A DNA stretch of 5,030 nucleotides from Candidatus Woesearchaeota archaeon. Its GTDB lineage: Archaea; Nanobdellota; Nanobdellia; Woesearchaeales; WJKL01. Location: assembly GCA_019322535.1 (NCBI GenBank), contig JAHWIM010000013.1:1-5030 (forward strand). The letters run 5' to 3'. Positions within the stretch are counted from its first letter, which is position 1. Each line of letters opens with the position of its first letter. A program made the translations under genes and the position numbers. Below, piece after piece: positions 1 to 5,030 of the stretch. A model generated the notes under the pieces. That model saw nothing but the letters and a program-made list of their open reading frames with translations, did no database searches and was not told where the DNA came from.

Positions 1-1073
1 AATGCTTTTTTCTTTTTATCCCACTTCCATCCTTTTTCATAAATCTTAAACTCATTTTGTTTTAATTTTGTCTCAATAAATTCTAAAACTTTCAACAACT
101 TACTTCCAACAACATCTTCTTTTCCTGCCAAAGCAACAATTTCCAATAAAACCAATTTATCTTTACCAGCCCTTTTCTTTAAATCATCAACAGAAACTTC
201 TTTTCTCTTAAAAAATTCCTTTGAAGGTTTTTTCAAAAACTCTTTACAAGCACAAATAAATTGTTCATATTTCTCTGTGCTAACTGCAGCTGCAGCATTC
301 CTATCTGCTTGAACAGGATCAATAATAACCAAAGGAGAATATATCTTTGCTAAATTCAAACTTCTTAAAACCTCCTTGTTATTTTTATAATATTTTTCAA
401 TATCAATAATAGTTTTATCTCTCCATTTGCTAACATTCTTAACTAAATTCAAAAACCCTTTGTAATAAATTGTTAATATCTCACAAATATATCCAGAAAA
501 ACCTTTAATGTAACTCTCAGCTCCATAAACTCCTTGAACTTTGCAAAACTGCTTTGTTAATCTTATTTCATCAGCAAATTTCTTATATCCTAAAAAATCA
601 CTTTGTGATTTTTGGGACGCTGAAAATTTTTTGTCTAAAATTTTCATGCGCTTTTTAACCCAATTAGCATGCAATAAACTTACATCTGTTATATTCACAG
701 CTTCTTTTGCATTCTTTATTTTTAAAACAGGAACAATTTCAAAACTAAAACTCTTTTCTTTTATCTGGAAATAATCCCTGCTTCCATGCAGTCTGTTTAT
801 CTTGCCAAAAACCTTCTTCAAATGTTTTCCTAAAATATCAGAAAGTTGATCACTTTTATCTTTGTATTTTTTATAGTCAAATTCAACAAAAATATCAGCA
901 TCATGAGCTTTGCTCAACCAAGTATCTTTTGCTCCACTTCCACCTAATACAGCTTTGGCATCTTTTAAACCTTTGTTAACCCTTTTTAGAAATTTATCTA
1001 TCTTATCCTTAACTTCTTTTTCTTCTTCCTTACTAGGCTTAATCTCTTTTAAAATTTCTTTTAACAATTCCAT
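1..1073 (-). CDS. cca: CCA-adding enzyme (archaeal class I tRNA nucleotidyltransferase), C-terminus cut by window edge
   Basis: It adds or repairs the 3'-terminal CCA of tRNAs in the cytoplasm using CTP and ATP, without a nucleic acid template. Read from ATG at 1073, the frame stays open for 357 codons to the window edge; archaeal homologues run to roughly 430-460 residues, so the last part of the tail domain is missing. Visible motifs are the nucleotidyltransferase signature GGSGAKDTWL (44-53) with carboxylates D58 and D60 in HDADIF, a third carboxylate E112 in FEIVPV, YGAE (183-186) followed by KGFSGYICE (190-198), and IDPVQADRNAAAAVS (251-265). All are characteristic of the archaeal family. 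Residues about 144-163 look like an insertion and coincide with two DNA hairpins. An in-frame ATG at 1082 would add three residues (MFV), but TATA placement favours 1073. The gene is divergent from fabF. Family assignment is secure. Confidence 0.95.
   Translation of the reverse strand, partial: MELLKEILKEIKPSKEEEKEVKDKIDKFLKRVNKGLKDAKAVLGGSGAKDTWLSKAHDADIFVEFDYKKYKDKSDQLSDILGKHLKKVFGKINRLHGSRDYFQIKEKSFSFEIVPVLKIKNAKEAVNITDVSLLHANWVKKRMKILDKKFSASQKSQSDFLGYKKFADEIRLTKQFCKVQGVYGAESYIKGFSGYICEILTIYYKGFLNLVKNVSKWRDKTIIDIEKYYKNNKEVLRSLNLAKIYSPLVIIDPVQADRNAAAAVSTEKYEQFICACKEFLKKPSKEFFKRKEVSVDDLKKRAGKDKLVLLEIVALAGKEDVVGSKLLKVLEFIETKLKQNEFKIYEKGWKWDKKKKA
593..613. repeat. Perfect inverted repeat inside cca (9-bp arms, 3-base loop)
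   Basis: AAAAATCAC at 593-601 and its exact reverse complement GTGATTTTT at 605-613 flank a TTT loop. It lies within the cca reading frame, in a part of the protein that does not match the family pattern, and only seven bases from a second hairpin. Seen directly in the sequence; its origin as an inserted palindromic element is inference. Confidence 0.7.
621..646. repeat. Perfect inverted repeat inside cca (10-bp arms, 6-base loop)
   Basis: TGAAAATTTT at 621-630 pairs with AAAATTTTCA at 637-646 around the loop TTGTCT. The bases between the two hairpins (614-620, GGGACGC) are noticeably richer in G+C than the surrounding gene. Together the two hairpins span 54 bases, a multiple of three, and correspond to cca residues about 143-161. 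Confidence 0.7.
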
Positions 1074-1095
1074 AACAAACATCTAAAAATCCAAA

Positions 1096-1110
1096 CTATA
1101 AATAGGTTTC
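1096..1110 (-). promoter_or_regulatory. BRE/TATA promoter for cca
   Basis: On the minus strand the sequence reads GAAACC (BRE-like, 1110-1105) followed directly by TATTTATAG (1104-1096). Archaeal TATA boxes are centred about 26 bases before the start site, which puts transcription initiation near 1074, practically on the ATG at 1073 and downstream of the alternative ATG at 1082. This predicts a leaderless mRNA, and it is the reason for choosing 1073 as the cca start. Confidence 0.6.
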
Positions 1111-1142
1111 TAAATTATTTAATAATTATTCTAAATTAGCTA

Positions 1143-1156
1143 AAACTTTAAAAATA
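1143..1156 (+). promoter_or_regulatory. TATA promoter for the ketoacyl synthase gene
   Basis: A TTTAAAAATA box (1147-1156) preceded by AAAC (1143-1146) predicts initiation at about 1175-1178. The leader would be only 11-14 bases and would hold the ribosome-binding site. The box-to-ATG distance of about 38 bases is close to the roughly 36 bases seen for the probable rpo7 promoter at the other end of the window. Confidence 0.5.
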
Positions 1157-1174
1157 ACCTCTAGCCATTTACAA

Positions 1175-1180
1175 GAGGGG
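1175..1180 (+). promoter_or_regulatory. Ribosome-binding site for the ketoacyl synthase
   Basis: GAGGGG ends eight bases before the ATG at 1189 and can pair (with one G:U) to the CCUCC-containing 3' end of archaeal 16S rRNA. It supports 1189 as the start, as does the immediate N-terminal match to the family (RRRVVVTGMG). Confidence 0.6.
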
Positions 1181-1188
1181 ACTTAATT

Positions 1189-2496
1189 ATGAGCAGAAGA
1201 AGAGTAGTAGTTACAGGCATGGGAGCATTAACTCCTTTAAATACTGAACATTCTGCTATAGAAGATCTTGTAAAAGAATTCTGGGAAAAATTAATAATTG
1301 GCACTAATGCAGTACAGAAAATAGAAAATTCAGAAAGAATAGACCTTGCTGGATTTCCAGTTGATATTGGTGCATTAATAAAATTTGATGTTGCCAAGTA
1401 TATGGGAAAAAGCAAAGTGTTTGATAAAAGAAAAGAAATAAACCAAACAGATCCTTTTGTAAAATATGCATTTATTGCAACGCATGCAGCTTTAATGGAC
1501 GCAGAACTTCTAGATTATGAAAATAAAGAAAGAGTTGGAGTTATAATTGGAACAGGTGTTGGAGGTTTATCAACAATAGAAGAACAAAAAATAAGATTAC
1601 TAAAAAAAGGCCCTCTGAAAGTCCATCCATTAACAGTCCCTATGATCATGGTAAATGCAGCTTCAGGAAATATTGCAATAAAATATGGATTTGTTGGACC
1701 AAATTATGACATTAGTAGTGCTTGCGCATCTGCTGCTCATGCAACTTACGATTCTTTACTTAACATTCTGGCAGGAAAAGCAGATATAATGATTACAGGA
1801 GGATCAGAATGTGCAACAACACCTTTGGGATATGCAAGTTTTTCAAATATTAAAGCATTATCAAGAAATCAAGATCCTGAAACAGCTTCAAGACCATTTG
1901 ATAAAGATAGGAATGGATTTGCTATAGCAGAAGGAGCTGGAATTCTAGTCCTTGAGGAGTTAGAGCATGCAAAAAAAAGAGGAGCAAAGATTTATGCTGA
2001 ATTATTATCTGCTTATGCAAATTGTGATGCAAACCATATAACTGCTCCGAGAAAAGATGGCAAACAAATTAAAAGGGCAATGAGATCTGCTTTAGCTGAA
2101 GCAAAATTAACTCCAGAGCAAATTGGATATGTTAGTGCACATGGCACCTCTACACAGTATAATGATCTTGTAGAAGCTCAGTCAATAATAGATGTTTTTG
2201 GAGAACACGCTTTTAATGGATTATTAGTCAGCTCAATAAAATCTATGATAGGCCATTTAATCGGCGCAGCAGGCAGTGTGCAAGCAATAGCAGCAATACA
2301 CTCTTTAAATTATGGAATTGTTCCCCCCACTATACATTATAGTACTTCTGATCCTGAATTAGCAGATGAAAAAGGAAGACAACTTGATTATGTTGCAAAT
2401 GAAGCAAAAAAAACAAACTTAGAAGCAGTAATGTCTAATTCTCTTGGTTTTGGAGGACCTAATTGTGTATTAGTTTTTGGCAAACCTCCAGAATAA
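1189..2496 (+). CDS. fabF: Beta-ketoacyl-ACP synthase II-like protein (KAS II, thiolase fold)
   Basis: In bacteria this family performs the decarboxylative Claisen condensation that elongates an acyl chain on acyl carrier protein. The 435-residue product is somewhat longer than E. coli FabF (about 412). Visible are the N-terminal VVVTGMG strand (6-12), GTGVGGL (121-127), catalytic Cys179 in SSACASAAH, TGGSECATTPLG (203-214), SRPFDKDRNGF (234-244), LEELEHAKKRGAKIYAEL (255-272), His318 in SAHGTST, Lys351 and His356 in KSMIGH, and the C-terminal gating loop GFGGPN (420-425). The full Cys-His-His-Lys set predicts an active condensing enzyme and argues against a chain-length-factor paralogue. Extra residues relative to FabF lie near 20-40 and 60-85. 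It has its own promoter and no fatty-acid genes beside it. In an archaeon its true substrate and carrier are unknown, so the symbol gives family rather than proven role. Confidence 0.93.
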   Translation: MSRRRVVVTGMGALTPLNTEHSAIEDLVKEFWEKLIIGTNAVQKIENSERIDLAGFPVDIGALIKFDVAKYMGKSKVFDKRKEINQTDPFVKYAFIATHAALMDAELLDYENKERVGVIIGTGVGGLSTIEEQKIRLLKKGPLKVHPLTVPMIMVNAASGNIAIKYGFVGPNYDISSACASAAHATYDSLLNILAGKADIMITGGSECATTPLGYASFSNIKALSRNQDPETASRPFDKDRNGFAIAEGAGILVLEELEHAKKRGAKIYAELLSAYANCDANHITAPRKDGKQIKRAMRSALAEAKLTPEQIGYVSAHGTSTQYNDLVEAQSIIDVFGEHAFNGLLVSSIKSMIGHLIGAAGSVQAIAAIHSLNYGIVPPTIHYSTSDPELADEKGRQLDYVANEAKKTNLEAVMSNSLGFGGPNCVLVFGKPPE

Positions 2497-2502
2497 ACAC
2501 AA

Positions 2503-2515
2503 ACTTAATAAATTA
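2503..2515 (+). promoter_or_regulatory. Possible TATA promoter upstream of the antiporter
   Basis: The 58-base gap after fabF is almost entirely A/T. TTAATAAAT (2505-2513) preceded by ACAAAC would place initiation near 2535, giving a leader of about 20 bases. A second candidate, TTATATTTA (2522-2530), would start transcription almost at the ATG. Either could serve, and readthrough from fabF cannot be excluded. Confidence 0.3.
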
Positions 2516-2546
2516 ATTCTGTTATATTTAATTAAAAAATAAAAAA

Positions 2547-2550
2547 GAGG
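2547..2550 (+). promoter_or_regulatory. Short ribosome-binding site for the antiporter
   Basis: GAGG ends four bases before the ATG at 2555. It is short but the only purine-rich site in the leader, and it supports translation starting at 2555. Confidence 0.4.
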
Positions 2551-2554
2551 CAAA

Positions 2555-3784
2555 ATGGCAGACCCATTGCTATATCTTACATATCTTGGATTAATTCTTC
2601 TAATCGGGATTATATGTTCAATTATTGCTAACAAACTTAAAATCCCAAATTATCTTTTGTTAATCTTAGTCGGTATAGGTGTAAGCAACATAACATACCA
2701 GGGAGAACCAATAGTTCAATTTTCTCCGTTATTCTTAACATCAACTGCAATACTTGCATTAGCAACCTTAGTTTTTGATGCAATCAGCTGATTCAAAATA
2801 AAAGAATTTGACGCACTCTCAGTATCTGCCTTTAAATTAACGATAGTTTTTATCTTATTAAATACAGCAGTTCTTGCATTAGCAACTTATTTGTTTTATA
2901 GGCCAATTTCCCCTCTCTTAGTAATATTATTTGCAGCTGCGATGTCAGGAACATCTCCTGCAGCAATACTTACAGCATTAAAAGGAGGAGTTAAAATAAA
3001 AACATTTGAGTTGCTTGAGATAGAGTCAATATTAAATACCCCTTTAATTGTGCTTATTCCTTTTTTAATCCTAGATATTCTAAGAAACATTCAAGAAAAG
3101 TTTGTTATTTCAGATTTAGTAAATCAGATAGGTCCATTTACTCAACAATTCATAACAGGAATTGGAACAGGAGTATTTATTGGAATTCTATTTTTTAGAG
3201 TAATGAAAAAAAGATATTCTCCAACTCTTTCACCGCTTGCTCTAATTGTAGCAGCAATTTTAACATATACAGTAGCAGAACATCTTGGAGGAAATGGGGT
3301 TCTAGCAGTTACAACAATGGGACTTTTCTTTGGTAATGTTTACATAGAACATAAAAAGAAACTTCAGGAATTTTCAGAAACCTTTTCATTAATCTTAGAG
3401 ATTTTAGTATTTACATTAGTAGGCCTTATAATTAAAATACCGTTAACATTAAACTTTTTAATAGCTTCTTTAACCCTCTTTGTGATATTCGTAGCAGTTA
3501 GATCATTGGCAGTTACTATTACCTTTTCAAAACAATTTAATTTTAAAGAAAGATTATTTATGACATTGAATATCCCTAAAGGAATAGCAACAGCAGTTGT
3601 TGCATTTACGTTAGCTACTTATACAATTATTGGAATAAACTTAATATTAGATTTAATATTAGCTTTCATAATCTATTCAATAATTCTTTCAACACTAGTT
3701 ACTAGATTCTCAAAATTCTTTGTAAAAGTTGAAGCAATACAAGAAGAAAAATTTGAAGTTAAAAAATTAAAACATAAAAAATAA
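2555..3784 (+). pseudogene. CPA-type cation/proton antiporter (NhaP/KefB-like), frame interrupted by an internal TGA
   Basis: A multi-pass inner-membrane antiporter exchanging Na+ or K+ for protons is the family role. One frame runs from ATG 2555 to TAA 3782-3784, 409 codons, normal for the family, with a single TGA at codon 79. The first piece (2555-2791, 78 residues) carries about three membrane segments. The second resumes in the same frame from 2792 with FKIKEFD and the remaining helices. If translated separately, the second piece could only start at weak sites such as TTG 2891 or ATG 2942, neither with a ribosome-binding site. Numbered on the joined frame, family landmarks are SGTSPAAIL (131-139), ESILNT (157-162), AEHLGGNGVLAV (241-252), FNFKERLF (329-336) and PKG (341-343, Lys342 where NhaP has Arg). 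Ser134 and Thr162 occupy positions usually held by Asp. The downstream part shows no decay, so the break is recent, a sequencing error, or tolerated. Exact substrate unknown. Confidence 0.85.
2789..2791 (+). other. In-frame TGA interrupting the antiporter gene
   Basis: Codon 79 is TGA within AGC TGA TTC, and the same frame stays open and family-like on both sides. It falls in the loop just after the third membrane segment, where a basic or aromatic residue is likely. A one-base change from CGA, AGA or TGG would explain it. The eight Trp codons in the other genes here are all TGG, so general use of TGA for Trp is not supported. Confidence 0.9.
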
Positions 3785-3785
3785 A

Positions 3786-4568
3786 ATGAAGTTTTCAAGA
3801 GTTTTATTTGGTCCAGCAGGTTCTGCAGGTTTAGGCAACGAAGAAGGAATTAGGTATGCAGCAGAATTAAAATTAGGGGCTTATGAGATTGAGTTTACAT
3901 ATGGAGTTAGGATGTCTAATGCAGAAGCAAAAAAAGTTGGCGAGATTGCTAAAAAATTAAGTATAAAACTTTCAGTGCATGGCCCTTATTATGTTAATTT
4001 AGCCTCAAAAGAAAAAGCAAAACTAAATGCTTCTAAAAAAAGAATATTGCTAAGTTGCGAAAGAGCCCACTATATGGGAGCATCTCCTGTTGTTTTTCAT
4101 GCTGGTTTTTATCAAGGCAGAACAAAAGAAGAAGTTTATAAGATTATTAAAGAACAAATAATTGATTTACAAAAAACAATTAAAGCAAAAAAATGGAACG
4201 TTAAGATTGCACCAGAAACAACAGGAAAAAAATCTCAATTTGCTGGTTTAAACACGCTATTAAAACTAAAAAAAGAAACAGGCTGCCATCTCTGTGTAGA
4301 TTTTGCACATCTCTATGCAAGAAATGTTGGAAAAATGTACTATGATGAAATCTTTAAAAAAATAAAATCTTTGCCCCATATACATTGCCATTTCTCTGGT
4401 ATAACTTATACCCAAAAAGGAGAAAGATCCCATATTTCATTAACAAAACAGTTCTTTATGCCTTTAGCAAAAGCAATAAAAAAATATAAACCAAAAAGTA
4501 TGGTAATAATAAACGAAAGCCCTAGAATATTTGAAGATGCAGTAAATATGCAGAAATGGTTAAAATGA
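3786..4568 (+). CDS. nfo: Endonuclease IV family protein (AP endonuclease, TIM barrel)
   Basis: This metal-dependent enzyme cuts DNA 5' of abasic sites in base-excision repair. The 260-residue product is slightly shorter than E. coli Nfo (about 285), as usual for archaeal forms. Likely metal ligands in family order are His65 (SVHGPYYVNL), His105 (VVFHAGFY), Glu144 (APETTGK, followed by SQF), Asp172 and His175 (CVDFAHLYAR), His202 (HCHFSGI), His216 in KGERSHI with Glu213 nearby, and Glu244 (INESPRIFEDA). Exact pairing of the 200-216 ligands with Nfo is uncertain by eye. The ATG lies one base after the antiporter stop with no visible ribosome-binding site, implying translational coupling. The TGA stop is followed immediately by in-frame TAA and overlaps the next gene. 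A sugar-isomerase-like TIM barrel is the main alternative, but the complete set of histidine and acidic motifs favours Nfo. Confidence 0.9.
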   Translation: MKFSRVLFGPAGSAGLGNEEGIRYAAELKLGAYEIEFTYGVRMSNAEAKKVGEIAKKLSIKLSVHGPYYVNLASKEKAKLNASKKRILLSCERAHYMGASPVVFHAGFYQGRTKEEVYKIIKEQIIDLQKTIKAKKWNVKIAPETTGKKSQFAGLNTLLKLKKETGCHLCVDFAHLYARNVGKMYYDEIFKKIKSLPHIHCHFSGITYTQKGERSHISLTKQFFMPLAKAIKKYKPKSMVIINESPRIFEDAVNMQKWLK

Positions 4569-4942
4569 TAAAAAAAATCCTACTAGACACAAACTTTCTT
4601 TTAATTCCAACACAGTTCAAGGTAGACATTTTTTCAGAAATAGATAGAATTATGTTAGAAAAATACCAATTATTTGTTTTAGATAAAACAATTGATGAGT
4701 TAAAAAAAATTACAGCAGATAAAAAACAAAAACTGAAAAACAGAAAAGCAGCAAAATTAGGATTGCAAATCCTTAAAACAAAAAAAGTCAAAATTCTAAA
4801 GACAAAAGAAGATTTATCAGTTGATGATTTAATAGCTAAATTAAAAGGATATGTTGTTGCAACTCAAGATATTGGCTTGAAAAAAAGAATAAAAGGCAAA
4901 ATAATAACTTTAAGAGCGAAAAAGAAACTAATTTTAATATAA
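4565..4942 (+). CDS. PIN-domain ribonuclease, archaeal Fcf1/AF0591-like
   Basis: A small Mg2+-dependent nuclease fold of 125 residues. LLDTNFLLIP (6-15) holds the first catalytic Asp8 and Asn10; Glu45 lies in TIDELKK; Asp87/Asp88 lie in SVDDLI; and VVATQDIGLKKRI (97-109) carries Asp102. This is the usual four-acid PIN layout, and the long DTNFLLIPTQFKVDIFSEI opening resembles the archaeal single-domain group related to eukaryotic Fcf1/Utp24, which suggests rRNA or tRNA processing. I place the start at ATG 4565, which overlaps the endonuclease stop as ATGA and gives the standard N-terminus; ATG 4556 would add three residues. No small antitoxin gene lies upstream, so a VapC toxin role is less likely. 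The next gene appears to be rpo7, a known neighbour in archaea. The substrate is inference. Confidence 0.85.
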   Translation: MIKKILLDTNFLLIPTQFKVDIFSEIDRIMLEKYQLFVLDKTIDELKKITADKKQKLKNRKAAKLGLQILKTKKVKILKTKEDLSVDDLIAKLKGYVVATQDIGLKKRIKGKIITLRAKKKLILI

Positions 4943-4954
4943 AACCCAAAACAG

Positions 4955-4969
4955 TAAGTTTTATAAATA
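4955..4969 (+). promoter_or_regulatory. TATA promoter for the probable rpo7
   Basis: TTTATAAATA (4960-4969) is the best TATA match in the window, preceded by TAAG/GT bases that could act as a BRE. Centred near 4965, it predicts initiation at about 4990-4991, leaving a leader of roughly ten bases that starts with the ribosome-binding site. The downstream gene is therefore not dependent on the PIN operon. Confidence 0.6.
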
Positions 4970-4990
4970 CCTCTTTTATTCTGATGAAAC

Positions 4991-4995
4991 AGGGG
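4991..4995 (+). promoter_or_regulatory. Ribosome-binding site for the probable rpo7
   Basis: AGGGG ends five bases before the ATG at 5001, comparable to the GAGGGG before the ketoacyl synthase, and it fixes the start codon of the partial gene. Confidence 0.55.
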
Positions 4996-5000
4996 ATAAA

Positions 5001-5030
5001 ATGTTCTATAAAGCAGAAATAAAAGACCAT
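5001..5030 (+). CDS. rpo7: Probable DNA-directed RNA polymerase subunit Rpo7 (RpoE'), first 10 codons only
   Basis: Only MFYKAEIKDH is visible before the window ends. It resembles the N-terminus of archaeal Rpo7, which begins with a short hydrophobic-aromatic strand and a V/I-x-D motif and forms the polymerase stalk with Rpo4, binding emerging RNA. A TATA box and ribosome-binding site precede it. The call leans heavily on context: PIN genes of the Fcf1-like group often sit just before rpo7 and spt4 in archaea. Ten residues cannot prove identity. Confidence 0.55.
   Translation, partial: MFYKAEIKDH

Noticed and set aside
541..774. Plus-strand open frame of 77 codons
   Set aside because: It lies wholly inside cca on the opposite strand, has no family resemblance, and its codons are explained by the cca frame.
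1161..1415. Minus-strand open frame of 84 codons
   Set aside because: It is antisense to the conserved N-terminus of the ketoacyl synthase and crosses its promoter and ribosome-binding site.
2789..2791. TGA recoded as Trp or selenocysteine
   Set aside because: All eight Trp codons in the other genes here are TGG, although a genome this A/T-rich would be expected to prefer TGA if it meant Trp. The site is not a redox position, and I see no convincing selenocysteine element after the gene.
2981..2990. Strong ribosome-binding-like AAAGGAGGAG inside the antiporter gene
   Set aside because: No ATG or GTG lies at usable spacing; the nearest in-frame TTG (3011) is about 20 bases away. The bases simply encode Lys-Gly-Gly.
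2896..3090. Minus-strand open frame of 64 codons
   Set aside because: It is antisense to the conserved SGTSP and ESILNT region of the antiporter, with no independent support.
4522..4791. Minus-strand hydrophobic open frame of 89 codons
   Set aside because: It is antisense to the Lys-rich PIN gene; Phe/Leu-rich hydrophobicity is the expected complement of AAA/AAG-rich coding DNA.
4565..4942. PIN protein as a VapC toxin of a toxin-antitoxin pair
   Set aside because: The gene directly upstream is a 260-residue repair enzyme, not a small DNA-binding antitoxin, and the N-terminus and rpo7 context fit the Fcf1-like housekeeping group better.
4971..4980. CTCTTTTATT as a T-rich archaeal terminator for the PIN operon
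   Set aside because: The T run is short and lies between the rpo7 TATA box and its start, so it is more simply part of that promoter.
4836..5030. Minus-strand open frame of 64 codons running off the right edge
   Set aside because: It covers the PIN C-terminus and the rpo7 promoter and start on the other strand, and has no recognisable protein features.

Overview
The window looks like chromosomal DNA from an uncultivated archaeon, most plausibly a DPANN-type lineage (Woesearchaeota/Pacearchaeota-like). The sequence is very A+T-rich and gene-dense. It carries an archaeal class I CCA-adding enzyme, an archaeal-type endonuclease IV, and an archaeal Fcf1/AF0591-like PIN protein directly before what appears to be the start of RNA polymerase subunit Rpo7. 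The promoters are BRE/TATA-like with very short leaders. The lineage assignment is inference from gene content and style, not a computed placement.

Layout. Positions 1-1073 (minus strand) hold cca, cut by the left edge so its C-terminal part is missing. A divergent intergenic region (1074-1188) carries one promoter for each direction. Positions 1189-2496 (plus) encode a beta-ketoacyl synthase of the FabF/KAS II type with a complete Cys-His-His-Lys active site. A 58-base gap precedes a CPA-type cation/proton antiporter (2555-3784), whose reading frame is broken by a single in-frame TGA at 2789-2791. One base after the antiporter stop comes endonuclease IV (3786-4568), which overlaps the PIN-domain gene (4565-4942) by ATGA. 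After another 58-base gap with a good TATA box, the first ten codons of a probable rpo7 begin at 5001 and run off the right edge.

How the genes fit together. The antiporter, endonuclease IV and PIN genes are packed tightly enough to be one transcription unit. The PIN/rpo7 adjacency resembles the translation/transcription cluster found in many archaea. cca and fabF are divergently transcribed and show no obvious pathway link. No stretch longer than about 115 bases lacks a gene.

Most notable: (1) a pair of adjacent perfect hairpins inside cca that coincides with an apparent extra ~20-residue insertion, suggesting a palindromic element inserted in frame; (2) the in-frame TGA in an otherwise well-conserved antiporter; (3) non-acidic residues where that antiporter family normally has its ion-binding aspartates; (4) a catalytically complete ketoacyl synthase in an apparent archaeon. 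I see no CRISPR array, tRNA, rRNA, insertion sequence or clearly new multigene system.
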